This document shows positions 40,323 to 55,500 of a stretch of DNA of 64,000 nucleotides, piece by piece. How positions within the stretch are numbered: the stretch's first letter is position 1; each line of letters begins with the position of its first letter. The notes beneath the pieces were generated by a model. The model ran no database searches and was not told where the DNA came from. It worked only from the letters and a program-made list of their open reading frames with translations. This stretch comes from Chrysomallon squamiferum. Its lineage: Eukaryota > Mollusca > Gastropoda > Neomphalida > Peltospiridae. The position numbers and the translations under genes are program-made. The stretch covers positions 13,650,759 through 13,714,758 of the forward strand of contig CM022678.1 of NCBI GenBank assembly GCA_012295275.1, in the 5' to 3' direction.

Positions 40323-40737
40323 CACCAGATCTTTAAACAAATAACTTAAAGATGAAAATAGATATGCAACAGGATTCATATGATTCAAATGATATTATCA
40401 GTAAATGTATTAACATTTTCTTTTTAATTTATTAACATTAGTATAAATGTTTAATGTTTTTTATTATTATTATTATTATTATAGCTTTTATATCATGCAA
40501 AAGTAGAGAAAATAAATTTGCAGTAATTAATTAAAATATTTATTATGTGATGAGTAATGTTAGTATTGGCAGCCCCATCACCTGGACAAACACCTGAAAT
40601 TAATAGTTATTAGTACATATATATATAGATATATATATATATATTAACAAATAGCTATTGGTGTTTATTCTTGAGGTGCATAAGCTCAAGAATAAACTTT
40701 AACCTGCGTGCACTAAAAAGAATTTTTTTTTTTTTTT

Positions 40738-40798
<61 letters not shown>

Positions 40799-43497
40799 GT
40801 ATATACACTTAGCAGTTACAGGTTTTGTTCTCTGGATATCTTTTTCTCATCTTTCTTTTTACTTCTCATACATATTATTGATGTTATTACCTTAGACTTT
40901 ATCTTTCCCTCCCTATTTCAAACAACACACACACACACACACACACACAATATATATATGAGGATTTAAACAAAAAAATGTTTTATCTCATATATATATA
41001 TATATATATATATGATAAAACAATTTTTTTTTTTAAATCCTCATGTTCCCATTGCAAATATAAAAGTAAACAAAGTACAAAGAAGATGGTTGCAATATTT
41101 ATTCCAAACAGACAGCATGCACATGATCAAAACTAACAAACTACAACCAGATACCATGATGAGATCCCCAAATAAAAGACTCAGGTTATGCCACTACCAA
41201 GCAGGTTATGTAGAGTTATATAACAGGTTATATAACAGTCACATTATGTAGAGATAGACAATAGAGAAAAAACATAATGGAATACTGATTATAATAATAT
41301 AGCTTTTTAGAGAAATTACAGTTTTATTAATTAAAATTAATTTTAAAAATTGTAATCTAGAGTGTTAAAATATTAAATCTGCACTTGTGTTAGTTTTCTT
41401 TGTGTGCAGTTTTGCATTTACAGATTTTTTTTTTCTAAATTTATATTATTGCAGAATGTAAAAAATACAGCATTCAAATATTCTGGGTTTTTGGTTGTTT
41501 TTTTTATTATTGTTTCTGAAGCTAAAAGAACCTAAATTTTTTTTATATATGAAAGAAAACATGAAAACAAAAAAACAATAAATGTAATAAAAATTAAATT
41601 AAATAAAATAAAACTTTTAAATTAAATAAGTAAATAACCACACCTTCTAATAGCTCGAGAGATAACAAGATACAGATTTTTTAAAGGAAATAAACAAGAA
41701 AAATAAGAAAAAGAAATAAACACACATACACAGTCGAGATTAATTAGACTGCTGGATGGTAATGAATAGCGTCGCTGTGTGGGAGGTTTCTTAAAAAAAA
41801 ATATCATAATTAAAATTTACTTTAAAAAAATTATTTTCCAAATATCTGTGTGTGTGCGTGTGTGTGTGTGACTTGCTTTTTATTCTTTCAAAAAATTAAT
41901 CTTAAAAATTAAATAAATACAATTAATAAAAGTTAGCAAATAATAAATAAATAAATAAATAAAATTAGAAGGGGGGAAGATTTAACAAAAATCAACAAAA
42001 CATTTTCTTTTTTAATTTAAATATTTAAAACAACAATAAACCAAACAGATAACAAATCCACAACAAAACCTTACATTTATTAATTTTATTTTATTTCTTT
42101 TTTCTTTCTTTCTTTATTGTTTATTATTATTTGTTTTTAAATCACATTTGTTTTTATTCTCACATTTTTTTCAAGGTGAATTATCCATTAATCTTATTCA
42201 AAATAATTTTCCATTATGTAACTTTAAGATATGTGTCTTTACTTCTTTTTTTTCATGCGGAAGTTAGTATTCAGATTATATATAATAATATTAAGTTAAC
42301 ATTATCTCAATAAACACAATATTTGATTCACATGTGAGTGACCACGTGTTTAATAACAATAGTATGACTAAATTCATTTAAAACAAAAGGAAAAATTATA
42401 ATAATAAAAATAAAAATAAAAATAAAAATGAAATGAAATAAATAAATATATAATAAAATAATAATAAAAATTGAAAAGCATATAAAAAGAAAATATGGTA
42501 TTAACTAGCTGAAAAATTATCAGTAAATATTATTTCAACTGTAGTTTCCATGTTTTACATCTATAATTATTCTTTTATATCCATAATTTAAGAGTCAGTT
42601 CTAATACTAACTTCTTTTTCTTTTTATCAAATCTCAAAATCATTAATTTTAATTACTATGTTACATCAATTCTGTAATTTCTGTGAGTCTTTTTAAATTG
42701 TTATTTCACATCGACAATTTATTTTATTATCTGGAAAAATAATGTGCATAAAACATATTTGTTTTAAAAATGATCTGAGATGTGCAAAATTGCTTTCTGT
42801 GCTAGCTGAAGACAGTGCCACTTAAAAATACATTAATCCAGACCTAAATTTAAACTGAAAAATAAATAAATAAATAACATAACATAATAAAATTAAACAA
42901 TTATAATAATATAAATAATAATAATAGTAATAAATTAAAATACAGTAATAAATAAATAACAAATATGTTAAAAAAAAGAAAAAGATAAATAATAACAATA
43001 AACCACGAGCAAAAATAAAAAGATAAACTAAAACAATACTTTACAAAATGCAGGACAGAGAGGAAAAGAAAAGTCTACAAAGTATGTCAAGGTACCTTAA
43101 GATGGTCTTCGTTCAAAGTCTGACTACTACTTGAAAGACCAGTATCTATGCCCGAGTCTTTAATTTGGGGTTCTGCCCACCCGCCATTCTCTTCATCCAG
43201 ACTACCTCCGCGACTAAACTGCAACATTTTCGCATGTTTAGATCGCTGGGAGGAGCGCAATGAAGATGCGTCACTGAAACTTTCTATTTCCCCTAGAAAG
43301 CAGAGAAAAGACTATCAGGTGCTGATGTATTACAACAGCATTGACTGCAGCACCAGTGGGTTGATGATGTTAACCTTTTCAGTGACAACCGTTTTTGATG
43401 CATAAAAGAAACATTTGGCTTATGCTGGTTTTATCAATTTTTGTGAGATTTTTTTAACATAATAAAAATTGCTGTAGTATTAGCAATAACTGTTATC

Positions 43498-43528
<31 letters not shown>

Positions 43529-45114
43529 CATCAATAATGACAATAATAATAATAATAATGCTACATATAAATTACAGAATGGTATCATTCAAAATTTAAT
43601 TTGAAAATCTACAACAGTGGACAAATAATTGTAATAAAAACTGGTGGGTAGGGTTATTTAAAAAAAAAAATTATTTTCACTGTTGTTGGGTTTTTAAGTC
43701 TACAAATGTATATAAATTATATAGAAGTTGAAAAATAAAAAATTAGTAAAAAAAAAACATTAAAAATTAAATTTGTTTTTATAAAAATACTACAAAAAAG
43801 CCAGTTTTAAATGCATCAAAAAAAATTCACTTAAAAGGTTAATTTAACCCAAAGCCTGCAGAATTAACTGTTCAGCCAATCGCATGTCTTGTTACATCTT
43901 CAACCTGTATGTCATCTGAAATAAATCTAATTCTTGTGATAAGCCAAAAAAAGCTGATAACTTAAGATTCTGCAACAAAGTAAACTAATTCAGTTTATAA
44001 TTTTAGATTTATTTTCCTTTCCTAATCTCTTGTATAGATACTAATTTCTTGTATCATTTTTATTTACAGCTACAAATTACAGATTAATTACTTTAACATT
44101 AAAATTATTAAATTAAAAATTTCTTTATAACTGGTCTATCATATTCTAAAAGAATTAAAACTTGTATATGTAATTTGTTTTTAAGATTATTTCAACCCAA
44201 AAATTAATCCATCTTAAAACATTTTCAAACCTTATAGTCTATAATTATAGAGAATTATTTTGTCAAATTTCATTTAAACCATAGAAATATTTTGTATTAA
44301 TATAGCCACTGATTTAGTTTTATTTTTGTAACAGAACCTTTAGCCTGACGCCAAGCACTACACATGGAAAAAAAAACTCACCGAGAGAAATTTTTTAATT
44401 TTAGCCGCCAGAATTTCATCCTTCTTCCACTGTTCATCATTTACCTCATACTCCCCTGTGATAGAAAAATGTTATCCAACACCACAGCACAAAATATAAT
44501 TATCGCTCAATTACATGTGAACATCTATTATATAAGTGTGGGGAAGAGGAAATTAAATATATAACAATATTCTATGTTATATATGATAACAGAAAGCTAC
44601 CAAATAATATGCAGAAAAGATATCCTGGATACAGAGAATAAAATTTAGCATCATTTTAATCCATCATGTGTGAAATATTCCAGTAACAAAACTTATATAT
44701 TGAATTATTCCTGCATGTCACAGAAAACTGCTTTCTTTTTATCATAAACAAAGACTTTAAAATATGCCACCGTGTCATAAACGTTTTGTTTGTCCCTTTA
44801 TTATGTTCTTATAGCAGAAGTACAAATTTATAGCTTTCATCAAAACAGTTGGGGTTTTTTTGTGTGTTTTTTTGTATTATTATTATAATTAATTTATGAT
44901 TATTATTTATTTATTTTTTTTTTTATCTTTTTTTAATTATTATTATTGCTTTTTTATTTATTTATCTTTTTTTTAATTATTATTATTGCTTTTTTATTTT
45001 TTTATGGTTATAGGCATGCTGGTCATATTTTCAAAAATAAAACAACATAAAATGGTGAAAAAAAAAATGCAAATGATTCCCCTTATACATACAAAAAAAA
45101 TAAAAAATAAAAAA

Positions 45115-45194
<80 letters not shown>

Positions 45195-46479
45195 AAAAGA
45201 AGAAAGTAATAATAAAATAAAATAAAATATGCAGACAAAAATTAAAAAACAAATAATCTGATGTTACATCAAGTAAAATAGAAACCTATTCTTATTAAAA
45301 TGACAAAAACAACAACAAAAATAATAAAATAAAACATATATAATAATGAATCTGAAAAAATTACATAAAAAGAGTTAATTAATTCTCACATAAAACAAAA
45401 ATCCTACTGAATCCAAATTAAAACAAGATAATTTTAAAAATAAGTGCTTTATGAAATAAACCAAGATGAATAATTCTCAGTATAATTTTGTCATTATGAC
45501 TATTCATAATAAAGTTAATGCAAAGAATACAAAATTTTAATGATAAAGTGAGTTCGTTAAATATAATTCTATACTTTAATTACTAACTAATAAAATGAAT
45601 GAAATTATAATATTCCAAAATATCTCTAATTTCTAATAAGAAAATTTAATTATTTTCCACTAACATTATCACTACCTTTTTAATCATACATTGAAAAAAA
45701 TAAAGTAACTGGAAATACAATTTAATATAAATAAATAACAGTTTGAGAAGAATTAAATCATTTTAATTACTGCTGTCAAAGAGGGGGTAATTATATATGA
45801 TATAAAACTCATAGCATTAGTTAGTATTACTCTGTACAGATTTAAAATTTTCTATTGAATACTAATAAATAAATAAATAAATATATGTAATATTAAATTG
45901 AAAGTATTCTACACATGGAAATAACTCTTATTAACAATTCTACAGTAACAAAAACAAAAAATAAAAATAATAATAATAATAATATAAATAAATAAATAAA
46001 TAAAAATAAAATAATTTCTAAAATAATAAAATAAATTTTCTTACATTCTCTGGCTCGATGATTGACACCTAAACACAACCAACAGAGAAGAGAAGAAACC
46101 AGTCATTTGATATATATATATATTTATACACACATATACATATAAAACAATATAACATTAATTTTTTTTTTTTTATATCTTTTTATAGCCTCTTTATATA
46201 CACAGGCGAAAAAATTTCCATTACCGTTTTTGCCCATTATTTGGATTTATTTCATACTGACATCTTTCTATTCAATAGATGACGGAAGTATGATGTATTT
46301 AAGCCATGTTTTGTTGTTGTTCCACAGTTACAAGATAGCATACTCCCCACAGTGCAGATTGAAATGTATTTCAGTTTCAATTTAATGACTATTTTTAATA
46401 AAGGATTTTTAAACAGATATTAAATAATGCAACCAATATAAATATATATATATTTTAAATAATACATATATTTGTTTGA

Positions 46480-46555
<76 letters not shown>

Positions 46556-49500
46556 TTTCTTATACTAATAATTTACCTTTTTCACTAACACTTTCACTCT
46601 CAATTTCTTGTTCTTCGCAACTTGAACACTCCGGTGTTGATCTAACATCATCATCAGAGCTGCTTATTGAATGCTGTCTCTGTTTCTTGCCACGTTTGTG
46701 TCTGTGAGGTTTTGGTGGTGGAGGGCGTACACAGTCTGATGGGTCAGAACTTAATGAATCATTGCGTAACATACTTTCCAATTTTTTACGATTATTTCGT
46801 GATGTTCTAGAGGCTGCAGAACTAGGATCTAAATGCTGTTTATTTTTGCCCTCATTAAATCGATCCATTTCCCGAGAATCTTCCGATGCTGTTGGTGTAT
46901 CACTGGCTTGGTCTATTAATATTCTATGGCGTGGTATTTGTGTGTCTTTAAAATCTACATTCTCTATATCTTTGTACCGGTGAGTATCACGTTCCTTACT
47001 TGGTGACCGACGCTGTTCTTTCACACTACGGTCTCTATGGTGACGACCACTGCCCCGCCTCTCTACATGGGCATCATCACCTTGCATATCCAAGTTACGT
47101 TGGTCTCTAATTTCCTGCCTTCCATCTATCATATCCAATTTGCGAAGTTCTCTCCCATCATGAATCTCAACTCTTGCATCATGAATGTCTGTATACTCCC
47201 TATGCCCATTTGTTGGTTGCCTGTATCTTTCACCCTGTCCATCTTTCCGTCTCTCTTTCCCTGCATCTCTTCTTCGTTCACTTGTTTCTCTGTCATCCAA
47301 TCTTTCATGTCGTCTGTCATGGGCTGGCTGAGATGAATCTCTGTAAAACATTCACATCAACCATGTAAAAGAAGCAATATATAAAATTATATACCTCTAA
47401 CCTTTTTAACTATGGCTACATACATAGGTAGAAATAACAATAATTAATATTCTATATCTGTCAAAATTATAACTAATAACCATCTTATTTAAATACAAAA
47501 TTGCATTATCACTTTAATAATGTATTATAAAACCAGAAGTATCAGAAATAAATTTATAAATGAAAAAATGTATATTTAAAATAAAAATTTGTTTTTAACT
47601 TTGTAAAACCATCAGTTATTAACTGAAAAACCTGAAAGAACAACTTTCCCTGTGAGCATTACTCTAAAAAGTAATAATTCAATGTTTCCATTAAAAAAAA
47701 ATATGAATACTGAAAACCACGATTGAACCTCCTTAAAAAACTAGGACCACAGAAAATAAATTACCAGATACACAGCTACATTCCTATCAATGCTTGAATA
47801 ACAAAAGAAATAACTTAACATGCTATTTAAACTAGAAACATTTCAAATTAATAAACATTCTTGTCATTTCAATTAGCATCTTACCATAGCTACAGTAAAA
47901 TGAAATTCTTACAAGGATTACTTAGCATTAAAACAGCATATTGTAAATATATACACAAACAGATTATATGTTCACATTAACATTCAAATTCATCTATATT
48001 TATGTAAAATATAAATCTGAATCATGATCAAAGATATATATATATATATATATAAAACTTTGCTGTAAATTGATCTATAAGAGTTACCTATGGCGTTCTC
48101 TACTTTCACTTTTTCTTTCAGCTCCTTCTCTGTGTGGTTCTCCTTCTCGTTTAATTCTTTCCATCTTATGTTGATTTGGTCTATCTACTGACAGATCACG
48201 AGACCTCTGACCTGCATGCCGATCATGACCATGACCTTCTAACTCACGATTATAACGTCTGTCAGTCTCACTAATTCTACTCTCACTACTGTGACGATGT
48301 CTTGCTGGACTTCGATCTTTCCCACGTCCTCGTTCAGGAATCTGCCCATGTTCGCGTAACTTCTCCTGCTCACTGATCAGCCTGCTGTCTGCTCCAGGGC
48401 CAGCCTGGGGGTGCGTTAAATCTTTAATGTCTGTCTTTTTGTCTGTCATTGCATCAGACATAGAATATTGACGTTTAAGTTCCCTGCCTTGCATACTACC
48501 AGTTCTCACTATGCTAACTTTTTCTAGTTTTTCAATATTTTCCTTCTCTGATCCCTGACTGTCCAACATCTTTGGTTTTTTCTCATTTGGTGGACTGGGG
48601 TCTGTTTTTGTTGACATCGTTTCACTCCCTGAAGCAGTGTCACCAACATCAAGGGCAACAGGTCTGGCCATTCCCCCATGATACCATGCCCCAGTTTTTG
48701 CCAGCAGTTCCTGTTTCTTTCTGCACAAATTGCATGCCCATATTATCTGCAAGTCAAAATGAAATACATTTAATATATGAAAAATAATTTTAGTGATGAT
48801 TGCAATTTAAGAATGAATCAAATGTTAACCTTAAATTTTATCTCTGGTGTAATATAACTGGACAATTACATTACATTGTTTCCATCTGATTGCTTTACTT
48901 AATTTTTATTTAATTTAAATGACCTGTCATTACTAATTAATAAAGCATGACAATAAATTTAAATATCACAAAATGGTTTGTGTTGTCTGCATTTATTTTT
49001 ATAAAATGTAATCATAATAAAAAAACAACAAAAAACAACAATAACAACAACATGTAATTATACTATGTTTTATTAATTTATAAATAAGACTTTATTCTGA
49101 TTGAAAGTTAAAGAAACAAAGGCCATGACACTGCACATGATAATGTTGTATTAGACATTACAATATTTATTCTATTTATTAGCTATGTTGCTGAGAGAAA
49201 AATAAGATTAAGTAAAATTAACGGATCAGTATGAAAGAGTTTAGTAACAAACCAAGTATCATTCTGGTTATGTGGCAATCACCATGACTGGTGTAAGCAC
49301 TCTTAAATTCTTTGTATGTAACTCACACACCTAACAGAATTGTGTGACAAACATTATACCTACATGATTTTCCTATACCAGGTCTGGTTTTGTTTTACAG
49401 AAATATATTAATGTAGATGTACAAAAAACAGTAAGTATGTTAGCAAACATAAGGAGTGTACTTGTATCAATTCTTACATTTTACTCTTACCTTGTTCAAT

Positions 49501-52500
49501 TAGTTATATTATTTACAGTAATATTAAAAATAGGATTATCTATTTAATTACTTATTCCTGAAACAAAATATTTTGTTATAAACATTAACAGTTATGTTTA
49601 GTTACTAACACAAATAAGCAGGTGTTCATGCAAGTAAGACCACAAAAAGGTTTACTAAACTTTATAAATAATGTTGACAATAATAAGTTGCTTTCTGCAA
49701 GTTGTACTGTATTTATGTTCAAAACTAAAATAAGTGAAATAAAATCATGCTATATGTCTCATAAGTGCCGTTCCAAACCAGCAAGCTTAATATAATATCC
49801 AAACAAATGGCTTTCATTTGGAGTTATGTAAATTAAACATATATCTTAATTTCAGTTATGCATTCTTTCACATTAATCAATATACACTTAAAATATGCTT
49901 TTTCATATCTAGTAATTTGTATGAAATGGAAAAAAAAGAAGGAATCTGTAATGTTTCTAAAACTGAAACAATATCACAAGACTAAATTTAAGAAATAAAA
50001 AATCAAAAGGTGCAGTTGTGATGTGAAAGTATCTTCAAAAAACAAAACAAAAATCAAATCAAATCAAATCAAATAAATTAATAATCAAGTATTTTTAAAA
50101 AATGCTGCTGAATCAAGTATTTTTGCAAAATCATGCAAATAGAATAATTTACACACACAAATACAATTAATATACACAAATGCACGCAGCTACACACCCA
50201 CACCCATACACCCGCTAAACTATATAATATCAGTTAACATCATATATATTAAATCACATGCACACACACACTAACGCAATCAATGCTTAAAGTGAATATG
50301 CACACAAAGCTTTACCTGAGGGTATTTCCACTCACACACGTTCAAAACAAACATACTTAAATATATGACAAATACATACACCTTCAAGCAGACACATATA
50401 TACATTCACAAGATGTAAGCAAATATATGTGCACATACACAAATATAAATTAATATTCTAAGAAATACTAAACTGTGAGAAAGAAAGAAAAAAAACTAAT
50501 ATAAGAAGCCTAACATGCAGATATACTGACCTTTTGTTCTGGAACCGACCCCGGGGCCCCTACAGGGAACAGTCCCGGCTGAAAAGAAGAATTTGTTTGT
50601 TTCAAAAGAAATAGAGAAGGCTTACAGCTCAGTAAAGTTAAGCCATGTACTGACTGGTTAATACTGATCTCAAAACAATAAAAACGCACAAACTGATAGA
50701 GAGAAAGATGGAACACTGGACATTTTGATTATTTAAAAAAAGATCAGTTACAATTATGGCACAAACTGATAGATGGAAAGCAAAAAAGACAGACATGTGG
50801 TTGCATGCATAAATGTTTATATGTATCTGGATAGAAGAGTAATTTCTTAATTGGACATGTTAGTGTATGAATGTATAGATAAGTCAATACATTCAGAAAA
50901 TAATATTTTTCATTAAACAACTTATTTTTAGGAAATGAAAAATCAATATCCTAAAATAATCTTTGATCAAAACATCTAGCCATGTTAATAATAATAATAA
51001 AATGTTTCCTTTTAGAAATGAAAAAATAGTTATTATAATTATTATTTATATAAATATTTTAAATTAAAGATTTATATTATGATTTTCTATTTTCGAGTTG
51101 CCTGACACAATTAAAGTGTTCCCTTTGAATGATTACAAATAAAAACATCTGCAAAGTATATTTAATAGCTATACACAGACTGCACATATGATCTAAATAA
51201 ATGCCTGCACACCAATATGCAAGCTACTTATTTACTGACTCATGGACCTAATAAAAGTATGGTAACACTGAGCAGTTACCTACTCTTGAGATAAAAACCT
51301 TCCCCAGACATTTACAGATATATTGGAAGACTATTACAATTGTTAACTATTCAGTAATTTGTCCCTGGAGACAAGTTTCTCGATAATATGCGAGACAAGA
51401 GTTATTCCCCTTGGATAATTAGATATGCCAAGATGGCCACTAGGATATATAGACTTTCATTTCAGTAATGTAACATGACATGGCCAAAGCATAATAGATC
51501 ACAAAACTGGTTTTCATAGGCTGACTCACTAGGTAAAAATATTTGAATATAGACATTATTTAGTTTATGTGTGTGTGTGTGTGCAAATGTGTACTCACAA
51601 AATACTTCATTGATTGGACAGAAAAATATTGGACAGATAAATATATAACAAAGAGAAACAAGATAATCTTGCATCTGAGTTTAATTATCTGCATGTATGG
51701 AAATATGTACAAACGGACAGATGTATGAGTCTGTGTGTGTGAATCAGATTATATGATATTAATTATTTATATAACACATAGTATGTGTGTATTAAAAATT
51801 ATGTTCTAGCATGAATATCCATGAAGAACCCAGAATATTTGACACATTAAAGTAATGACATCATTAATATGACAAGATTCCAGGCTGACATATACTTCTT
51901 GCGAAACTGACTCCCTCTGGGGATTATTTCAAATATCATCCATATTTTCTCAATTTTACATTCATCTAAATAAATAATAAATACTTCATTATATACATGG
52001 GTATAAATAAGTCTGAGAAACAGAGCTGGACAATACACTTCTGATAGATCTAGAGTACCTGCACGAAGAAGTAAATACTCTGTTAAGTCTGAAGTACAGA
52101 AAATATATTGAAGTTTTAAAGTACAGTGAGGTATACTGATATCAAACATGTGGTAATTAAAAGGACACTGATAGATACTGCCATTTTAAAACACACCTGC
52201 TTTTGCAAATACAGTGGTACCTTGACTTATGAATTTAATTTGTTCCCTGCCCAAGCTCGTAATTCAAATTTACTTGTATATCGAATCAGTTTTCCCAAAT
52301 GAAATTAATTGAAATACCATTATTAGTTTGTTACAGGCCCCAAAAACCACCACAATTTTTGGAATGTTTTTAAAATAAGAAAAATATATATAAATGACAA
52401 ATTTTATATAAAAACAAAATAAAAGAGAATGTAAACAAATAAATTGGTTTTGTAAAGTGAACAGGGTTAGGGTTTCTCCATCTTTTCATGGACAGAGGTC

Positions 52501-55500
52501 TGCAGTTAGAAATTATTTTGATGCATTTGGCTGGAGTTACAGTCTTTATCAACTCCTTCTGCTTCAGGATGGTACACATCGTAAAAGTACTATGCTCGTA
52601 CTGCCAAGCCATGTTGATTACACACACACCTTGCCAATGTTTTTTTATAATTTCATGCATTATTTCAATGGACATCATCTGCTTCTACTTCACTTTCTTA
52701 AAATACTGCACAAAATGCAAGCATAAACGTGAAGCAAATGAGTGAACCATGGGATGCTGGGCAGATGTTGTGTTGTTGGTTGTGCCAAATAGCTCATAAT
52801 TTGGATTTTGTCTCGTAGCTCAAAGCAAAAAATCGAATGGGTGGCTGCTCATAGCTTGGGAAACTCATAACTCAAAGTACCACTGTATTGGTCTAAACTG
52901 ATTTCAAGGGCAGCCATTACAAAATATAGCTAAAAGCGTAATGAAAACAAAAATCTAAAATGGCAGTACTGTAGAAATCTTCCTGTTTTCATAGTGTAGG
53001 ATTCAACTGAAAATATTTTTGTGCATTCCAGACAATTACAAATAAACTATAAACTGAAAAATAAAAAGCAACATAGATCATACCCTACCATTATTTATAA
53101 AGTTTGGTAAACCTGCTGAATAATGTAGAAATGTGGTATAAATACAGTTTCAACCTTTTATTTTGACAAATAATAAACTGCAGTAGATATTAAAAAAAAT
53201 TAAAAAAATAAACCAAAAACACAGCTTTGTACTTTGTGCAAGATACATTCCTTCAACAGTTAAAAGTTATTGGTAATCATACTGACAGAAATATCCCTCC
53301 TCTTTGAATGGTAGACATACAGATTTCAGTTGGATTAGTGTAAAGTTTAAGTCAACCAAAATACAACAATTATCTCTCCAGTCTGTATTGCAAACTGACC
53401 TTGTGTTGATGACAGTGAAAATTCTGATGAATACTGGCTGTTATTATATTAAGGATGTTCTAATTTTTTTGTATAATTGGTTTATAAATCTTTTAACATA
53501 ATTTCAGAATGATATAGTAATCATCTGATTTGATAATGTTGATGCCCATTGATAAACTTACTGTCCAGATACTGAACAAATATTTTAGCAATATTTGGGC
53601 ACCATGTTTGAAAATATTCTTTGCAGCACTGGATGGATTTTTCAATAACAAAGGATTGTTCAGCATTACATCACTTAGAAAATTGGACAGCATGACTGAT
53701 GAGTCTAGAATACATCTTAAATCTACTAAAAAGAAACAGTCTGATTTTGGTGTATAGTATACCTTGGAGTACACTGACAATAGAGACTTTGATAAGTCTA
53801 GAGCTCAGTGATGTATGTTGATCAAGTATCACACAAACTCTGTCACTGGTATGGAATGCTTGCACACTGCACATAAATAATTAAGCACATAAAGAAAAAT
53901 CACAATTGCTAACTGTAGCATTTCACTTGAAAATGCATTAGAGCAGGATATATATATATAAAAAAATAATGTTCTCCAAAAATAAGATGCATGAACTGCT
54001 TCTGTCTTCATTATGCTAGCAAAATGTATTTCTGGCATTTAGTTAATTGTTAACTGCTTTTATATCAAAATGCTTTAGAAGAATAGACAAAATAAAATTA
54101 AAATAACCTGCCTACAAATAGTAGATTTTAACCATGTTAGCTGTTTATATCCGTTCTTGAAGATCAGTTAACACAATCTAATTCCAGTTATCAAATCTTC
54201 TTAAATGAGCTATTTTTATCTAATGACCTATTGTACCATGTTATAGACGGTCAGTATTCTGACTGATGCGTAGCTAGTCCAGAGTACAGAGACAGACACA
54301 TATGTACACATTTTCACACAGAATGAACTTGTAAGGACATAGACAGCCCAGAAGACTGACCCATCATGATTTTGCCCTTACACACTGATGCACCCAGACA
54401 CTCCCCCATAAACACAGCTCACTTCTGTAGCAAGTAAAACCAACACCAGTTTGTGTCATACTGTAAGTAATTAATGATGACCGGTTTATTTCAGTCTGTT
54501 CCTAAAATGTGGAATTACTGCTTGGTCTAAAAATATGCATAGACAGATGAAAAGGCTTAAGGGAATGAAAATGTATGTAAATTGATTGCTGTGTTATGAT
54601 TTTCTTATCATGTAAAATATTCACTAGTATGAAAGAAAATTTTTATTTATTATATATTTTATTATAACCTAGATTAGTGCCAACTAACAATAAATTTTAC
54701 AAAAAAGTAATATCAAATACATTAATTCTACCTTTTTAAAATTTATATAAATGGTTTAACTTTAATCACATGAATAAGAGTTGTTAGAAATAAATTTTAC
54801 CTAATTAAGACAATTTTACTTAAAACAAAAATCCACAGAAATAAGCAAAGGAACTGAAGACAGTAGCTGACACAATATACAAATCTAGATGTGAGAAATA
54901 AATTATTATTTAAATGTGAAATTAAATATAAAAATACCATTCATGATATCGTATCTGGTTTAACACACAGTTTACATAAAGGGATAATTGTCTGGTTTAA
55001 CACACTTGATATTTAATACATATGTTGACACAAGCTGAAAATTGACTATTCATGTTTTCTTCTTATCTGCCAATAAATGACTGAGGTCTGAAGATTCCTG
55101 GAACTATGAAATTTCACAAGTCAAGGTTTGGAATAAATTAGTATAAGAGATAATTTAAATTCTTTACAATTGATAATTCATCACAAATTGACATTTATTG
55201 TAAGAGTAACTAAAGAAAGCATCTACAACAGCTTTTGCTACCTTGTCAGCATGTGAGAAAAGCTGATTACTGAAAAGGACTGAACATGTTTCTAATAAAT
55301 CTTACCTTTAAAAAATTTCACCTTTAATTTAAAAAATTGTAATATATATATCTGTGTAAAAGTACAACACACAGCCACATCCCTATAGAAAAACAACAAC
55401 CAACAAACAAATGTAATATTATATCAGTGAATAATACCTTTTCTGAATACAAAACTAACCTTATGTATAATGCATGCTTGAAAATGTAAAATCTAATCTA

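Noticed and set aside
46762-47368. Plus-strand ORFs opposite the RIM 46577-47340 exon
   Set aside because: They are antisense shadows of a conserved RIM coding exon.
53304-53757. Plus-strand ORFs at 53304-53501 and 53530-53757 that look fairly protein-like
   Set aside because: They lie in a RIM intron, match no family I recognise, are in AT-rich DNA and lack neighbouring exons or transposon ends. Probably chance ORFs.
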